Below are positions 53,424 through 63,245 of a stretch of 64,000 bases of DNA, piece after piece. The stretch comes from Streptomyces aurantiacus (GTDB lineage: Bacteria; Actinomycetota; Actinomycetes; Streptomycetales; Streptomycetaceae), in NCBI RefSeq assembly GCF_027107535.1, contig NZ_CP114282.1, forward strand, positions 186,001-250,000, read 5' to 3'. Position 1 is the first letter of the stretch, and every line of letters begins with the position of its first letter. A program made the position numbers and the translations under genes. The notes under the pieces are model-generated. The model ran no database searches and was not told the DNA's origin. It was given only the letters and a program-made list of their open reading frames with translations.

Positions 53424-53791
53424 TCCCAGCACACCACTGACGCCCTCCAGCCCACCCCCTGGAGGGCATCGGCCTGGGCCCAAGCGCGGTCTGCAGGTGA
53501 AGTCGCCGCGGGATGGCGCAACTTCGCGGGCCCACTGGACTACACGCGGACTTGGAGCAGGGCGAGGACGGCACCCGCATGCGCCCGGGAGCCGAGGGTC
53601 GGCACGAGCAGGCGGTCCGCGGCGGGCTCGGCGGGAACCGGACCTTGATCCTGAGTGGACGTTAAGGGCTCGCAGAGAATCAACATGCGGGTTTGATCTT
53701 CTTCGGGCGGTGTGTTCCGTACCGGTCGAGCTGCGTCGCTGGAGGCGACTCCAGCGCCGGGCTGTGCTCCACCGGCGCCCGGCGGCTGGGA

Positions 53792-54289
53792 TCAGTCGTG
53801 GTAGCGGATGTACCCATTGCGGTCGGGATCGGATCCACTCATGGTGTAGGAGTGGACATCTGCCCGGCTGCCGGCAGGCTTGTACAGGTAGACGGTGTCC
53901 TTGTCGTTGTTCCACATGAAGTTGCAGTTGCCGCGGTAGACCACGTTGTCCGTGTCGGAGTCGGTGCCGTTACCGCCGCGCAGCTTCACGTAGTCGCCGG
54001 GCTGCAGGTAGTGGTTGGCGGTGAAAGAGAAGCGGTTGCCGGTGGCATCCTTGACGACGTAGCCCTTGAGGTTGACGGTCACCGACGGCGAGTAGTTCTT
54101 GATCGTCAAATATTCCTCATCGGTGTTGCCGGAGGAACAGCTGTTGGAGTCGCGGCCGGGCGCGTCGTACTGAACCCCGCGAACCTTGAGTGCCGAGGCG
54201 TACTCGGCGGCCTGCGCCGACACCGCAGGAACAAGGGCAGCAAGCGTGCCTGCGGTGATGGCTACGGCCAGGATGGAACGCTGACGCAA
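53792..54289 (-). CDS. secreted lamin-tail-domain protein
   Basis: I place the start at TTG 54289: GGAGG lies 9 bases upstream, while the ATG at 54307 has none and contains that motif inside the gene. Signal peptide RSILAVAITAGTLAALVPAV ends near AQAAE. The mature domain has DEEYLTIKNYSPSVTVNLKG and VVKDATGNRFSF, then YLQPGDYVKLRGGNG, matching the lamin tail domain (LTD), an Ig-like fold common in secreted Streptomyces proteins. Two Cys may pair. Role is likely extracellular binding. Confidence 0.75.
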   Translation of the reverse strand: MRQRSILAVAITAGTLAALVPAVSAQAAEYASALKVRGVQYDAPGRDSNSCSSGNTDEEYLTIKNYSPSVTVNLKGYVVKDATGNRFSFTANHYLQPGDYVKLRGGNGTDSDTDNVVYRGNCNFMWNNDKDTVYLYKPAGSRADVHSYTMSGSDPDRNGYIRYHD

Positions 54290-54634
54290 GGGGATGCTCC
54301 TCCACATTGAATGAACGGTGTTGCATGGGCAGGACTCATCAGAGCCCGCGGCAGTTGCACACCCGACGAGCTGTCACCCATTCGAGTTCGAGGCCCCCAG
54401 ACAGAGCGGGCAGCCCAGAGCAAGCTCGCCATCTCGCGGCACGCGTAACCATCAGGCCGAAGGCGATCGGCCGCAGCGCCGCCTGCCGGCCCTACCCCGG
54501 GCCCGGCAGTTTCCCGTGCGGCCGTGACGGAGCGCCGGCCTTCCCAGTGGGTGCTGCGGAAGGTGCGTGACGGTCACGGCTTGGCTATTGCCGCGACCGG
54601 GATGGTTCACCGGCTTGACGGTACTGTCCGGCGC

Positions 54635-55045
54635 ATGAAGCAGTTCCCCTGCACGTTGGAAGCCCTTGTGGTGCGCACCGACTTCTCGGCGGACGGTCCC
54701 TGGCATGCTCTTCGGGCGGCGCTGTATGCGCCCAGCAAGGACGGCTTCTTGGCCAACGTCGCGCTCGTCGACGACCGCAGGTACGAGAGTCTGACGCCTG
54801 ACCAGGCCATCGACCTGATCCATCCCTCGTACCGGCATCCCCTTCTTGTACTGGCGGACTCCACGGCTGTCACCTCGGCCGAACTGCCGCTCCTCGTGGT
54901 GGACCTGCGGGGTGATCGTGGGTGTTGCGTCCGCGTGGTGGCAGCCGAGCTGTGGAGCATCGAGAACAACCTCTCGGGCGCGAACATGGACTTCGAGGAG
55001 TTCGCCGGTGCCGTCGACGACGACGGTGTTTTCCGGGGCTTCTGA
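54635..55045 (+). CDS. DUF6924 family protein
   Basis: 136 aa from ATG 54635; the frame extends upstream to 54524 without coding character. The sequence LEALVVRTDFSADGPWHAL, FLANVALVDDRRYESLTPDQ, HPLLVLADSTAV and AAELWSIENNLSGANMDFEE matches my recollection of DUF6924, a small alpha/beta family of unknown function common in Streptomyces. Cytoplasmic. Confidence 0.7.
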   Translation: MKQFPCTLEALVVRTDFSADGPWHALRAALYAPSKDGFLANVALVDDRRYESLTPDQAIDLIHPSYRHPLLVLADSTAVTSAELPLLVVDLRGDRGCCVRVVAAELWSIENNLSGANMDFEEFAGAVDDDGVFRGF

Positions 55046-55084
55046 GACGTCGTTGCATGTGGCGTGATCGGTAGTGTGCGGGAC

Positions 55085-55270
55085 ATGACGACCGTGGAAC
55101 GTCTCGTTCCGGAGGGACTGTGGCAGCTGCTCCAGCGCGTAGTGCCCGTGCGGCCACAAGGCGGCGGCAGGCGCGCTATGGAGACCGGGAGGTGCTGGCC
55201 GCCATCCTGGTCGTGGCCACCTCTGGCATCTGTTACCGCCGCCTCCCCACCTGAGGCTACGAAAATCTAA
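55085..55270 (+). pseudogene. IS5/IS4-type transposase N-terminal fragment
   Basis: MTTVERLVPEGLWQLLQRVV followed, after a shift of frame, by YGDREVLAAILVVATSGICY resembles the N-terminal domain of an IS5-family transposase. It stops after about 60 residues. Dead remnant. Confidence 0.55.
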
Positions 55271-55392
55271 CCTTCTGGCCGTCCTGGTCAGCGAAGTCGT
55301 GATCGGAGAGTCTGGGGGCATGCTGCTGCCGCCAACCCATGGGAAGACCGAGCTCATCGAGGTCATCCGTATCACCGATCCCGCGAGGCACC

Positions 55393-55809
55393 TCAGTTCG
55401 GAGGACCTAGCGGGCGACACCGCCGCCATCTGGGAGGGCGACCAAGCCCAGCAAGGTCTGTCTCAACTTCCTGCCGATCAGCGTGGCCACCCTCGCCGCG
55501 GTCCACACCTGATCCTCCGTCCAGCCATGCGCGGCCGGACCCTGCTCCAGATATCCGGCGAGCATCTCCAGACAGCGGCGGCGACAGGCGACACCGGCCC
55601 CCACCCGGTCCTCGCGAAAGCAGCTCGTCGACACCGCCTCGCCGCCACAACTGCTGCCACTGATAAGCCGACTTCAGACTCACACGCAGCTGCCGGGCTA
55701 CCTCGGCCGGCTTGACCTGCTGAGCGAACAGCTCCGCCGCCTGCATCCGCACCGCTTCCCGGCGCCGCCGTGCCGCAGGTGTCAGCCCGCCCCCATCCGC
55801 GTATCTCAC
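55393..55809 (-). pseudogene. IS630-family transposase N-terminal fragment
   Basis: MRYADGGGLTPAARRRREAV and VRMQAAELFAQQVKPAEVAR give an IS630 HTH region, then the frame shifts to LEMLAGYLEQGPAAHGWTED and QVWTAARVATLIGRK. The DDE domain is absent. A different IS630 lineage from the intact element at 50726. Confidence 0.7.
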
Positions 55810-56670
55810 ACCCCACGGACTACCGACAACACCACACCCACATCAGCAGGTTCAGCAAACATCACCCTAACGAGCCGAGATCAGTACCGGAGCGCGGAAT
55901 GAATGGCTGGAAAGGGCGTGGACGACACTCACCGCCCCGGCTGGTCTCCCCCGTCCAGCCGGGCCTTCGCATCCGGCACGCCCCAGGGTTGTCGCTACCG
56001 GGCCAGGGGGACGATGACCGCCTCGGATATGAGGACCTCCGCCCTCGTATTACAGCCGTCGGTGAACTGGCCGGCTTTCCAGTGCGAGAACTTGTCGCGC
56101 GTGCAGCCGTACCGCCTCTCCTCCTGAACCTCGAATGCCTGAAGGGCCTCGCGGACCGGCAGGGTCACCGTGTCCCCGAGCGCAGCCGGAGCGGCGTGGG
56201 CTGCGGGGCTACGGGGCTACGGGGACAAGCAGCGAGGCCAGGGCGGAGAGTGCGGCCACGGCGGGGTAGAGGGTGCGAGTGAAACGCAGAGTGGATCCCT
56301 TCGCAGATCACCGACAGTTCGTGATCTTCCTAGCGGGTCCTGGTCAGGACTCGCCCGGCCCACGGCCCCGGTTCACTCACGGAGACGGTACGTCACACCG
56401 CACGCTCACTGCAGCCGCTCTCAGCGGCCGAACCCCGACAGAACTGCCAGTGGCGACCGCGGAGCTGGCCGCTGCGCAGCATAGGTCCGGGTCAGCGGCG
56501 CGGTACTGGACTGGAGGGGCGCTTTCCGCCGCGGTGGAGCGCCGCCCAGGCAGCGCTTCTGTCAACGCTGTGCGGCGTGCGGGTGGCGAAGCACTCCCCA
56601 GTGGGACACAGGGACGCCCGTCGAGCCTGCGTGCCCCGGGGCGGTGAGATTCTCCTCCTCCCTGAGATCA
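55810..56670. other. gene-free stretch
   Basis: About 860 bp with several short frames on both strands, none with recognisable domains or a good ribosome binding site. Probably decayed DNA between the IS remnants and the toxin locus. Confidence 0.4.
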
Positions 56671-56674
56671 GACG

Positions 56675-57223
56675 TCAGATGATCTCCGAGTTGGGCCGGA
56701 AGGTGTGCGGGCTTGTGGGCAGTTCAGGGAACATGGGGGAGGACAGTTCTCCGGTGAGGATCCGCGCCAGGAATTCGGCGCAGGGCAGCGCTTGGTGCTC
56801 CCAATCCGATCCTCGACCCTCGTTGATCATGATGGTCCAGTCCGACGGTTCCTGCTGCGGTAGGCCCAGCCAGTACAGGTAGTGGCCGCTTTCTTCCGCG
56901 TACGCCCACGGAATGAGCCGGGCGTCCTGCGACGCGAGCGGCTCGGGTTTCGGTTCGGTCTTCCACAACTCGGCGAGCACCTCTTCTCGCTCCGCCGTCA
57001 TGGCCACGAGGTCGTAGTCGGGATCCTCACACCCCGGCTCGAGGAGCCAGAACGTGTCGTCAAGGACTCCCCCACCGAAGCGTTCGACGAGTTCCTTGTA
57101 GTCGTCGGGCAGTGGGCTGCCGAGCTCTGCTTCGGCCGATTCCCAGTCCACGGCAGGCCGGTCGTCTTGGGCGGCGGCCTGGGGGTAGAGGCGGGCGAGC
57201 CGTTCGACAGCAGGGTGCATCAT
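56675..57223 (-). CDS. SUKH (SMI1/KNR4) family immunity protein
   Basis: 182 aa from ATG 57223; the second ATG at 57220 has better spacing to GGAG. The motif order WESAEAELGSPLPDDYKELV, ERFGGG, LLEPG, AEREEVLAELW and YLYWLGLPQQ is that of the SUKH superfamily, whose members commonly neutralise polymorphic nuclease toxins. The gene starts 20 bp after the stop of the RHS toxin gene on the same strand, the usual toxin-then-immunity order. Cytoplasmic, acidic. It presumably binds the C-terminal nuclease of the RHS protein. Confidence 0.85.
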   Translation of the reverse strand: MMHPAVERLARLYPQAAAQDDRPAVDWESAEAELGSPLPDDYKELVERFGGGVLDDTFWLLEPGCEDPDYDLVAMTAEREEVLAELWKTEPKPEPLASQDARLIPWAYAEESGHYLYWLGLPQQEPSDWTIMINEGRGSDWEHQALPCAEFLARILTGELSSPMFPELPTSPHTFRPNSEII

Positions 57224-57242
57224 GACTCCATGATCAAGTCGG

Positions 57243-60200
57243 TCAGACTGGTTTGGGCACGTTGAGGATAGTAAGTGCGTTCGTCGCCGAGTCCGAGCCG
57301 TACGGGGTGAACTCAAATCCGCGGTTTCCGTGGGCTTCGATGAGCAGGCCCTTGGGAACGACGTCGGTGGCGTCGTTCGTGGCGTAGATGGGCGTGACGC
57401 TGTATTCGATGGTCTCGCCTCTGTCCGCGGCTTCTCGAATCTGGCCCTCGATCTTCCGCATGACCGGTGAGTTCGCAAACCGGTGCATGGTCACAAAGTT
57501 ACGGGGATCCTTGTTGGAGCCGCCGATCTGCGCACCAAGCAGATGCGTCTTGTTGAGCTTCTTGTACTTTTCGTATCCGGGAACCTCGACCGACGGATTG
57601 GTTTTGCCGCCCGTCATGTCCGCCTCGATGGTGGCCTTCATCCCGGTGGCTCTGCCTCCCGGTCCGGGTTCGCCGTAGCGGACCCGTCCGCCCCATGTGA
57701 CGTCCGCTTCGTCACACGCAGCCAGGCCCAGCGGGTCGCTGGCGCAATGGGGGTTGCGGACGTAGGTGTACGGGTTGGGGTCCGGGGCGACACCGAGGGG
57801 GTCCAGGGTGGTGTACCGCCCGGTCTCGGGGTCGTAGTAGCGGAAGTAGTTGGAGTGCAGACCGGTTTCGGGGTCAAAGTACTGGCCGGGAAAGCGCAGC
57901 GGGGTGTAGGCGGTGCTGTCGGCGGTCCAGCTCGTTCTTCCCCACAGTGTGCTGCGTGCCCGCCATGCGATGTCGCCGTCCGGTTCGATCAGTTCTGCGG
58001 GTGCTCCGGAGGCGTCAGTGACGATGGCGAAGAAGCGCTCGTCGATGGCCTGCTGGTCCCAGTCGTCTCCGGAAGGCGGCCCTTCGGCTCGGTGCTCTTC
58101 GTCCAAGCGTTCTTCGGCGGGGAAGTGCATCGTGCGCTCGCCTTGTGCCACGAGTGGCTCGTGGCGTGGATCTGGCTGCAGAGATGCGTGTCGGCGCTCC
58201 GTCTGAGCGATGGGGGACAGTCCGTAGTGGTCCCAGGTGAGGGTGACGGGCGGACAGCCGTCGCTGGTCCAGGTGGTCTGTTCGCACAGGTGGGTGCCGT
58301 CCCACACGAAGTCGGTGCGCTCTTCGACGGTTGTGCCGTCGCTGCTGAGGCGTTCCTTTGCAGTGCGCCGACCCCAGGGGTCGTACCGGTAACGCCAGTG
58401 TGTGCCGTCGGGGGTGATGACGCCGACCAGCCGGTTCTCGGAGTCCCAGGTGTAGTGCCAGGTGTCGGGCTTGCGGGACAGACGGGTGCGGCTGCGGACG
58501 ACCATGCGGCCGAGGTGATCGTAGGTGTAGTGGGTACGCCCGGCGCCGATGAGGCGTGTGCCCTCGTAGGTCCGGGGGCCCGTGGCGTCGCGGCTATGGT
58601 CGGGCCAGTGGGCTTCGGCTTGATTGCCTGCCGGGTCGTAGGCGTAGTGCTCGCTCCAGGCTCCCTGCACGCCGGTCACGCGTCCCGCTGGGTCCACGTC
58701 GAAGGTGCGGGTGCCGGCCAGTTGGTCGGTGACGGCGGCGAGGTGTCCGTCCGGCCGGTAGCTGTAGGCCCGTTGCTGGATGGGGTCATCGTGGCCGACG
58801 GTGAGCGTCTGGGCGCTGAGGCGGCCCAGTTCGTCGTAGGTCTGGGCGAGGTGAAGGCTGTCGGCGATCCGCCGACTCACTTCGTTGCCCGCCAGGTCGT
58901 GGGCGAACTCCAGGGGCCGGCCGGCGGTAATGAGGCGGGCCATGTTGTCGGCGGCGTCGTACTCCCACTGGCTTTGAGCTCCGGTGGGGGTGGTGCGTGT
59001 CTGGCGGAGCCCGGAAGGGCCGTAAGTGTTGCTGAGGGTGCGGCCGTTGACTGTCTCGCTCAGCAGACGTCCCAGGGCGTCGTGAGTGGCAGAGATGCGG
59101 GCCTCGCCGTCGTCGGCGTGAGTGATGCGTCCGAGGACGTCGTACTCGTAGCGTGTGGTCCGCTCCGGGGCGGTCTTGCTTACGACTTGCCCCTGGGTGT
59201 CGTAGGCGAAGGTGATCTGCTGGCCGACTGCATCCGTGCGGGTCAGAACGTTTCCGGCCGCATCCCGGGTGAAGGTGGTGCGCCTGCCGTCGTAGTCGTG
59301 GTGTGCGACGAGCCGTCCGGCGGTGTCGTACTCGTTGCGCCAGGTGCGGCCGAGCGGGTCGGTGACGGTGGTCAGACGCAGCGCGCTGTCGTAGGCGAAG
59401 GTGAGGTGTTCGCCTGCGGGTTCGGTGCTGGAGGCGAGCCGGTCGAAGTGGGTGTACGTGTACTGGGACACCACACCCTGCGGGTTGGTGTGGGAGGTGC
59501 AGTTGCCTTCGCCGTCGTATGTCCAGGTGTCGATGGCTCCGTCTGGGGCGGTGCGGGTGATGAGGTGGCCGTCGGTGCTCCACGTCATGCGCAGGCGTCT
59601 GCCGAGCGGGTCGGTGAAGGCAGCGACCCGGCCGAAGGCGTCCCGTTCCCAACGGGCTTGGGCGCCGCGGGGATCGGTGACACAGAGCGGCAGTCCGGCA
59701 GGGTCACTGTCCACCCTCGTGGTTCTGCCGAGATGGTCGGTGCTCGAAACCAGCGTCCCGGTGGGGGTGTAGGAGTATCGGGTGCTTTCCCCGAGAGGGT
59801 TGGTGACCTGGATGCAGCGGCCCTGCTCGTCGTAGATGCGCTTCCAGGAGGTGCCGTCGGGAAGGACGATGCGCGTGAGCTGGCCCGTGACGGGCGTGTA
59901 CTCGTAGCGGACGACGGCGCCGTCCGGCCGGGTGACGCAGACGGGCTGTCCGCCAGCATTGTTCTCAAAACGCGTGACGTTGCCCAGCGGGTCAGTGTGG
60001 GCAGTGAGCCGATGTTGGTCGTCGAACTCCCGGCGGACGGTGTGGCCCAGCGGATCGATCTCGGCAACGACCAGGCAGTCGTCGTCGATGATGAAGCGGG
60101 TCACCTCGCCCTGCGGGGTGGTGACCCGTGTGACGCGGTGACCGGGCCACAGCGGGTCGATTACGTCGTAGGTGAAGGAGTTCGCCAGGTGGCCTGCTGC

Positions 60201-62180
60201 ACCGCCCTGGGCGATGCAGCGGTCCTGTTCGTCGTAGTCGTAGGCGTACTGCCGGTCGTTGGTGTCCGTCCAGGAGGTGATCCGGCCGCGGCTGTCGTAG
60301 CCCAGGCGCAGCGGAGTGTCGCTCTCCCCGTAAATCTCGCCCAGCAACTCGTCGTCGGTGTACACGTACCGTCGCACGACGGCGTCACTGCCATCGGCTT
60401 CTGCACCGGCCACAGCCAACTGCGTGATCCGCTCACCGTCCACGCCGAAGCACACGTGGTAGCCGGCGGAATGGCGAATGCCTCGCGGTGTTCCCTCCGG
60501 GCCGCGTTCGAAGGTGAGGCGGTTGCCGTGCCTGTCCTCGATCTTCGTGAGCCAGGCGTCACCGTCGACGGCAGGCGCGAAGTGACGGATCAGCCCCTGG
60601 ACGGGGTCGGTGACGACGAATCCCCCGCCGTCCAGGGGACGCAACGGCCAGGCGGGACCGTCCTGGGGAAGGACGTACTCACTGTCGTCTGCCGCTTCGG
60701 ATGAACCGGAAGGCCCGGAACTGATGGTGTCGGCAGGTGCGGGAGGCTCTGTGGCACCCGGGCCGGGAAGAGGCGTACCGGCCAAGGGCACTGCACGGCC
60801 CGCCGCACTACCGGGCGGGGTCCGCGGCTCGGGAATGTCGGGTGCTGTCCGACTCCCACCTGGTATCGCATACGGCAGCAGCATGCCGTCGTCGGTCACC
60901 AGGACAAGGCCTTCATCATCGACCTCGATGCGCTGGTCGACCGTCGACGTCCAGGACGGGCCGAACCAGCGGCCTGTGCGGTACCCCGACGCGTAGCGGC
61001 GTGTGAAGCTCAGCGGAAGAATTCCCAGCAGCGTCAGGTCGTCCTGCTCCAGGAACATCTGACCCGTTGCCACATCGACGGGGTCACCACACCCCTTGAT
61101 CTTGCTCCCCAGCCGGCTGTAGGCCCCGCGCGCTCCGTCTGCGATGGCCTCACGGGCACGGCCGGCCCTCTTCAGGAGGGACTTCCCCATGGCCTTCAAG
61201 CCCGCGCCAGCAAGGGCCTTCATTCCCTTGGCCAGCCCGCCGAGCGAGGTCAGTCCCTTCATCCCGGGAATGCAGTCCAGGGCCGCGAACGCCACATCCC
61301 ACAGAGATGCCTGACCCTTCATATATTTGTTGAGCGTGTCAGCCAGCACGACGAGAGCGGCGATAAGAACAATGGCACCGAGGATAGGCCCGCCGATGAT
61401 CATCGCGATGATGCCGAGGACCGCGACAACGACCTTGCAGACCGCGACGATAGTGTCCCAGTTGTCGGAGAACCAGTCCCCCACCTCCTCGTACCACTTG
61501 CGGTTCTGAATACCCGCGTCGGAGGCCTCCTCCAGCCTCCTCTTCGCCTCCCCCGCCGCGTCCTCACGCATCCTCCGCGCGTCCTCGGCCATCTTCTTCG
61601 CCGCATCCAACGCGCTCTGCGCGGAGGTGACATCCGACTGCGCAGCGGTGTGCGCGTCCTTGGCACTGGCCGCATCCCGAGTAGCGGCCCGGACCTTTGC
61701 CTCGTCCGGCTTCTCGACGTCCTTCCCGCCGGTCGGGTCGTCCTTGTACTTGTCCGCTTCCTTGTTCGCGCGGGTCACCCACGAATCAGCCGACGACAAC
61801 CGGGACTTGGCTGACGACAGATCGGCCTGGGCTTCACGGCCCTTCGCCAGCGCCCTGTCAGCAAGGGCCTGAGCCCGCTCCAGCTTCGGCCAGTACGCCG
61901 CCAAAGCGTCACCAGCCAGGTCATAACTCTTCTTGAGTTTCTTCAGGTTCTTCGGAACGCCGGAAAACTCGTCCCGGAACACGTCGGCGGTCTTGCCCAC
62001 CATCGTCAGGACGGCGTCCTCATCCGCCATCCCCTTCACCAGGCGGAGGGCATCGGCAACGTCATCCGCGAAGTCGTGCAGACCCTTCGCCAGCGACCGC
62101 ACCCGGTCCGGATCCCCCGGCGTCGGATCCCTCTCCAAATCCAGCACATGCCAGTCCGTCGGCCGATACCCCGCCACCAC
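57243..62180 (-). CDS. RHS-repeat polymorphic toxin with C-terminal nuclease
   Basis: 1645 aa from GTG 62180 (GTG 62177 has slightly better spacing to GGGGG). The N-terminal ~220 residues are helical and coiled-coil, WXG/T7SS-substrate-like. Hydrophobic helices follow near 245-290 (VVAVLGIIAMIIGGPILGAI). A DUF6531-type start of the RHS shell is marked by GDPVDVATGQMFLEQDDLTL, then many YD repeats to about 1400. The RHS core ends with FPGQYFDPETGLHSNYFRYY and DPNPYTYVRNP. The last ~155 residues are a DNA/RNA non-specific endonuclease-type domain with THLLGAQIGGSNKDPRNFV and NSPVMRKIEGQI. It probably acts in contact-dependent competition. Confidence 0.9.
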   Translation of the reverse strand: MVAGYRPTDWHVLDLERDPTPGDPDRVRSLAKGLHDFADDVADALRLVKGMADEDAVLTMVGKTADVFRDEFSGVPKNLKKLKKSYDLAGDALAAYWPKLERAQALADRALAKGREAQADLSSAKSRLSSADSWVTRANKEADKYKDDPTGGKDVEKPDEAKVRAATRDAASAKDAHTAAQSDVTSAQSALDAAKKMAEDARRMREDAAGEAKRRLEEASDAGIQNRKWYEEVGDWFSDNWDTIVAVCKVVVAVLGIIAMIIGGPILGAIVLIAALVVLADTLNKYMKGQASLWDVAFAALDCIPGMKGLTSLGGLAKGMKALAGAGLKAMGKSLLKRAGRAREAIADGARGAYSRLGSKIKGCGDPVDVATGQMFLEQDDLTLLGILPLSFTRRYASGYRTGRWFGPSWTSTVDQRIEVDDEGLVLVTDDGMLLPYAIPGGSRTAPDIPEPRTPPGSAAGRAVPLAGTPLPGPGATEPPAPADTISSGPSGSSEAADDSEYVLPQDGPAWPLRPLDGGGFVVTDPVQGLIRHFAPAVDGDAWLTKIEDRHGNRLTFERGPEGTPRGIRHSAGYHVCFGVDGERITQLAVAGAEADGSDAVVRRYVYTDDELLGEIYGESDTPLRLGYDSRGRITSWTDTNDRQYAYDYDEQDRCIAQGGAAGHLANSFTYDVIDPLWPGHRVTRVTTPQGEVTRFIIDDDCLVVAEIDPLGHTVRREFDDQHRLTAHTDPLGNVTRFENNAGGQPVCVTRPDGAVVRYEYTPVTGQLTRIVLPDGTSWKRIYDEQGRCIQVTNPLGESTRYSYTPTGTLVSSTDHLGRTTRVDSDPAGLPLCVTDPRGAQARWERDAFGRVAAFTDPLGRRLRMTWSTDGHLITRTAPDGAIDTWTYDGEGNCTSHTNPQGVVSQYTYTHFDRLASSTEPAGEHLTFAYDSALRLTTVTDPLGRTWRNEYDTAGRLVAHHDYDGRRTTFTRDAAGNVLTRTDAVGQQITFAYDTQGQVVSKTAPERTTRYEYDVLGRITHADDGEARISATHDALGRLLSETVNGRTLSNTYGPSGLRQTRTTPTGAQSQWEYDAADNMARLITAGRPLEFAHDLAGNEVSRRIADSLHLAQTYDELGRLSAQTLTVGHDDPIQQRAYSYRPDGHLAAVTDQLAGTRTFDVDPAGRVTGVQGAWSEHYAYDPAGNQAEAHWPDHSRDATGPRTYEGTRLIGAGRTHYTYDHLGRMVVRSRTRLSRKPDTWHYTWDSENRLVGVITPDGTHWRYRYDPWGRRTAKERLSSDGTTVEERTDFVWDGTHLCEQTTWTSDGCPPVTLTWDHYGLSPIAQTERRHASLQPDPRHEPLVAQGERTMHFPAEERLDEEHRAEGPPSGDDWDQQAIDERFFAIVTDASGAPAELIEPDGDIAWRARSTLWGRTSWTADSTAYTPLRFPGQYFDPETGLHSNYFRYYDPETGRYTTLDPLGVAPDPNPYTYVRNPHCASDPLGLAACDEADVTWGGRVRYGEPGPGGRATGMKATIEADMTGGKTNPSVEVPGYEKYKKLNKTHLLGAQIGGSNKDPRNFVTMHRFANSPVMRKIEGQIREAADRGETIEYSVTPIYATNDATDVVPKGLLIEAHGNRGFEFTPYGSDSATNALTILNVPKPV

Positions 62181-62531
62181 GCAACCCCCGTCACGCCAAC
62201 CCCGTCAGCAACTACGCATAAGCGAAGGTACCCGTGGCACGCTCACGAGAGAAACTGAACAACACCGACGGACCGATGGCCCTCTGCTCCACACGACTGC
62301 AACGACGCGGTCACTCCAACTCGCCCGCAGACCAGGCTCCCCGGGCGCACGGGACAGGGTCGATACATGGCGGAGACCGCTGGACAGAACAGCGAGACCG
62401 GCCAAGACACGGCTCCAAGTCGGTGGACATACTCCCCACGCTCGTTCGCCATCCAGCCGGAGTGAACCGTTCCGGGTTTGATCGCCGACTCCGGACTGTC
62501 CCGATTTGGGTTGAGTCGAGTTGCTTTGGTT

Positions 62532-63085
62532 TCACGCTACTGGTGGGGTGCGGAGTTCGTACTCCACCGGGGTGAGCATGCCCAGCGCGGAGTGTCTGCG
62601 CTGGCGGTTGTGGAAAATTTCCAGGTACTCGAAGAGCGCGGTGGACAGCTCCAGTCGGGTCCGCCACCCTCTGCGGTTGAGCAGTTCGACCCGAACCCGC
62701 GCCCAGAGGGACTCCATCATCGCGTTGTCCACGCAGTCTCCGATGGAGCCCATCGAGGGCAGCAGCCGGAGGCTCTCGCGCGCAGGGTGAATCCGCCCTC
62801 CACTCCATGGTCGGAGTGGATGATGGTGCCGCCCGGGCTCGGGGAGCGGTTGCCGATGGCCATGGCCAGGGCGTTGGTGGTCAGCGCCGCGGTGGGCGAA
62901 GCGTCGATCGACCAGCCCACCACGCGTCGTGAGAACGTGTCCAGGACGACCGCGCAGTACACCTTGCCCTCAAAGGTGGGGTGCTCGGTGATGTCGGTGA
63001 CCCATAACTGGTCCCGGCGCTCATCCAGGCCGCCGCCGTCATCACCGAACCCACCGGTGTCGGTCGCCTCGGTCTGATCGGGCAC
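62532..63085 (-). pseudogene. IS3-family transposase OrfB remnant
   Basis: The DDE core starts at about 63060 with DQLWVTDITEHPTFEGKVYC and AVVLDTFSRRVVGWSID, then TIIHSDHGVEGGFTLRARAS. It changes frame near 62740 and resumes as MGSIGDCVDNAMMESLWARV, ending FHNRQRRHSALGMLTPVEYE. Two Asp and the final Glu are visible, but the N-terminal part is absent and the frame is broken. OrfA is not found. Dead copy. Confidence 0.8.
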
Positions 63086-63245
63086 CGTTCCTGACCGGTC
63101 TCCTGCCGCCCCGATGCCAGCGCGTCAGCACCCGCAAGATGAAGTGATGTCCCAGTCGCGTACGGACCAAAAGCACACAACTGGCCATACCGTATGGCTG
63201 GAAGATCGCCGTGAGATGGGCATGAATTCGGCTACGGTCGGGCGC

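Noticed and set aside
57483..60704. Very long plus-strand frame (1073 aa) opposite the RHS toxin
   Set aside because: Gly/Val-rich shadow of the YD repeats; the minus strand has clear RHS motifs and domain order.
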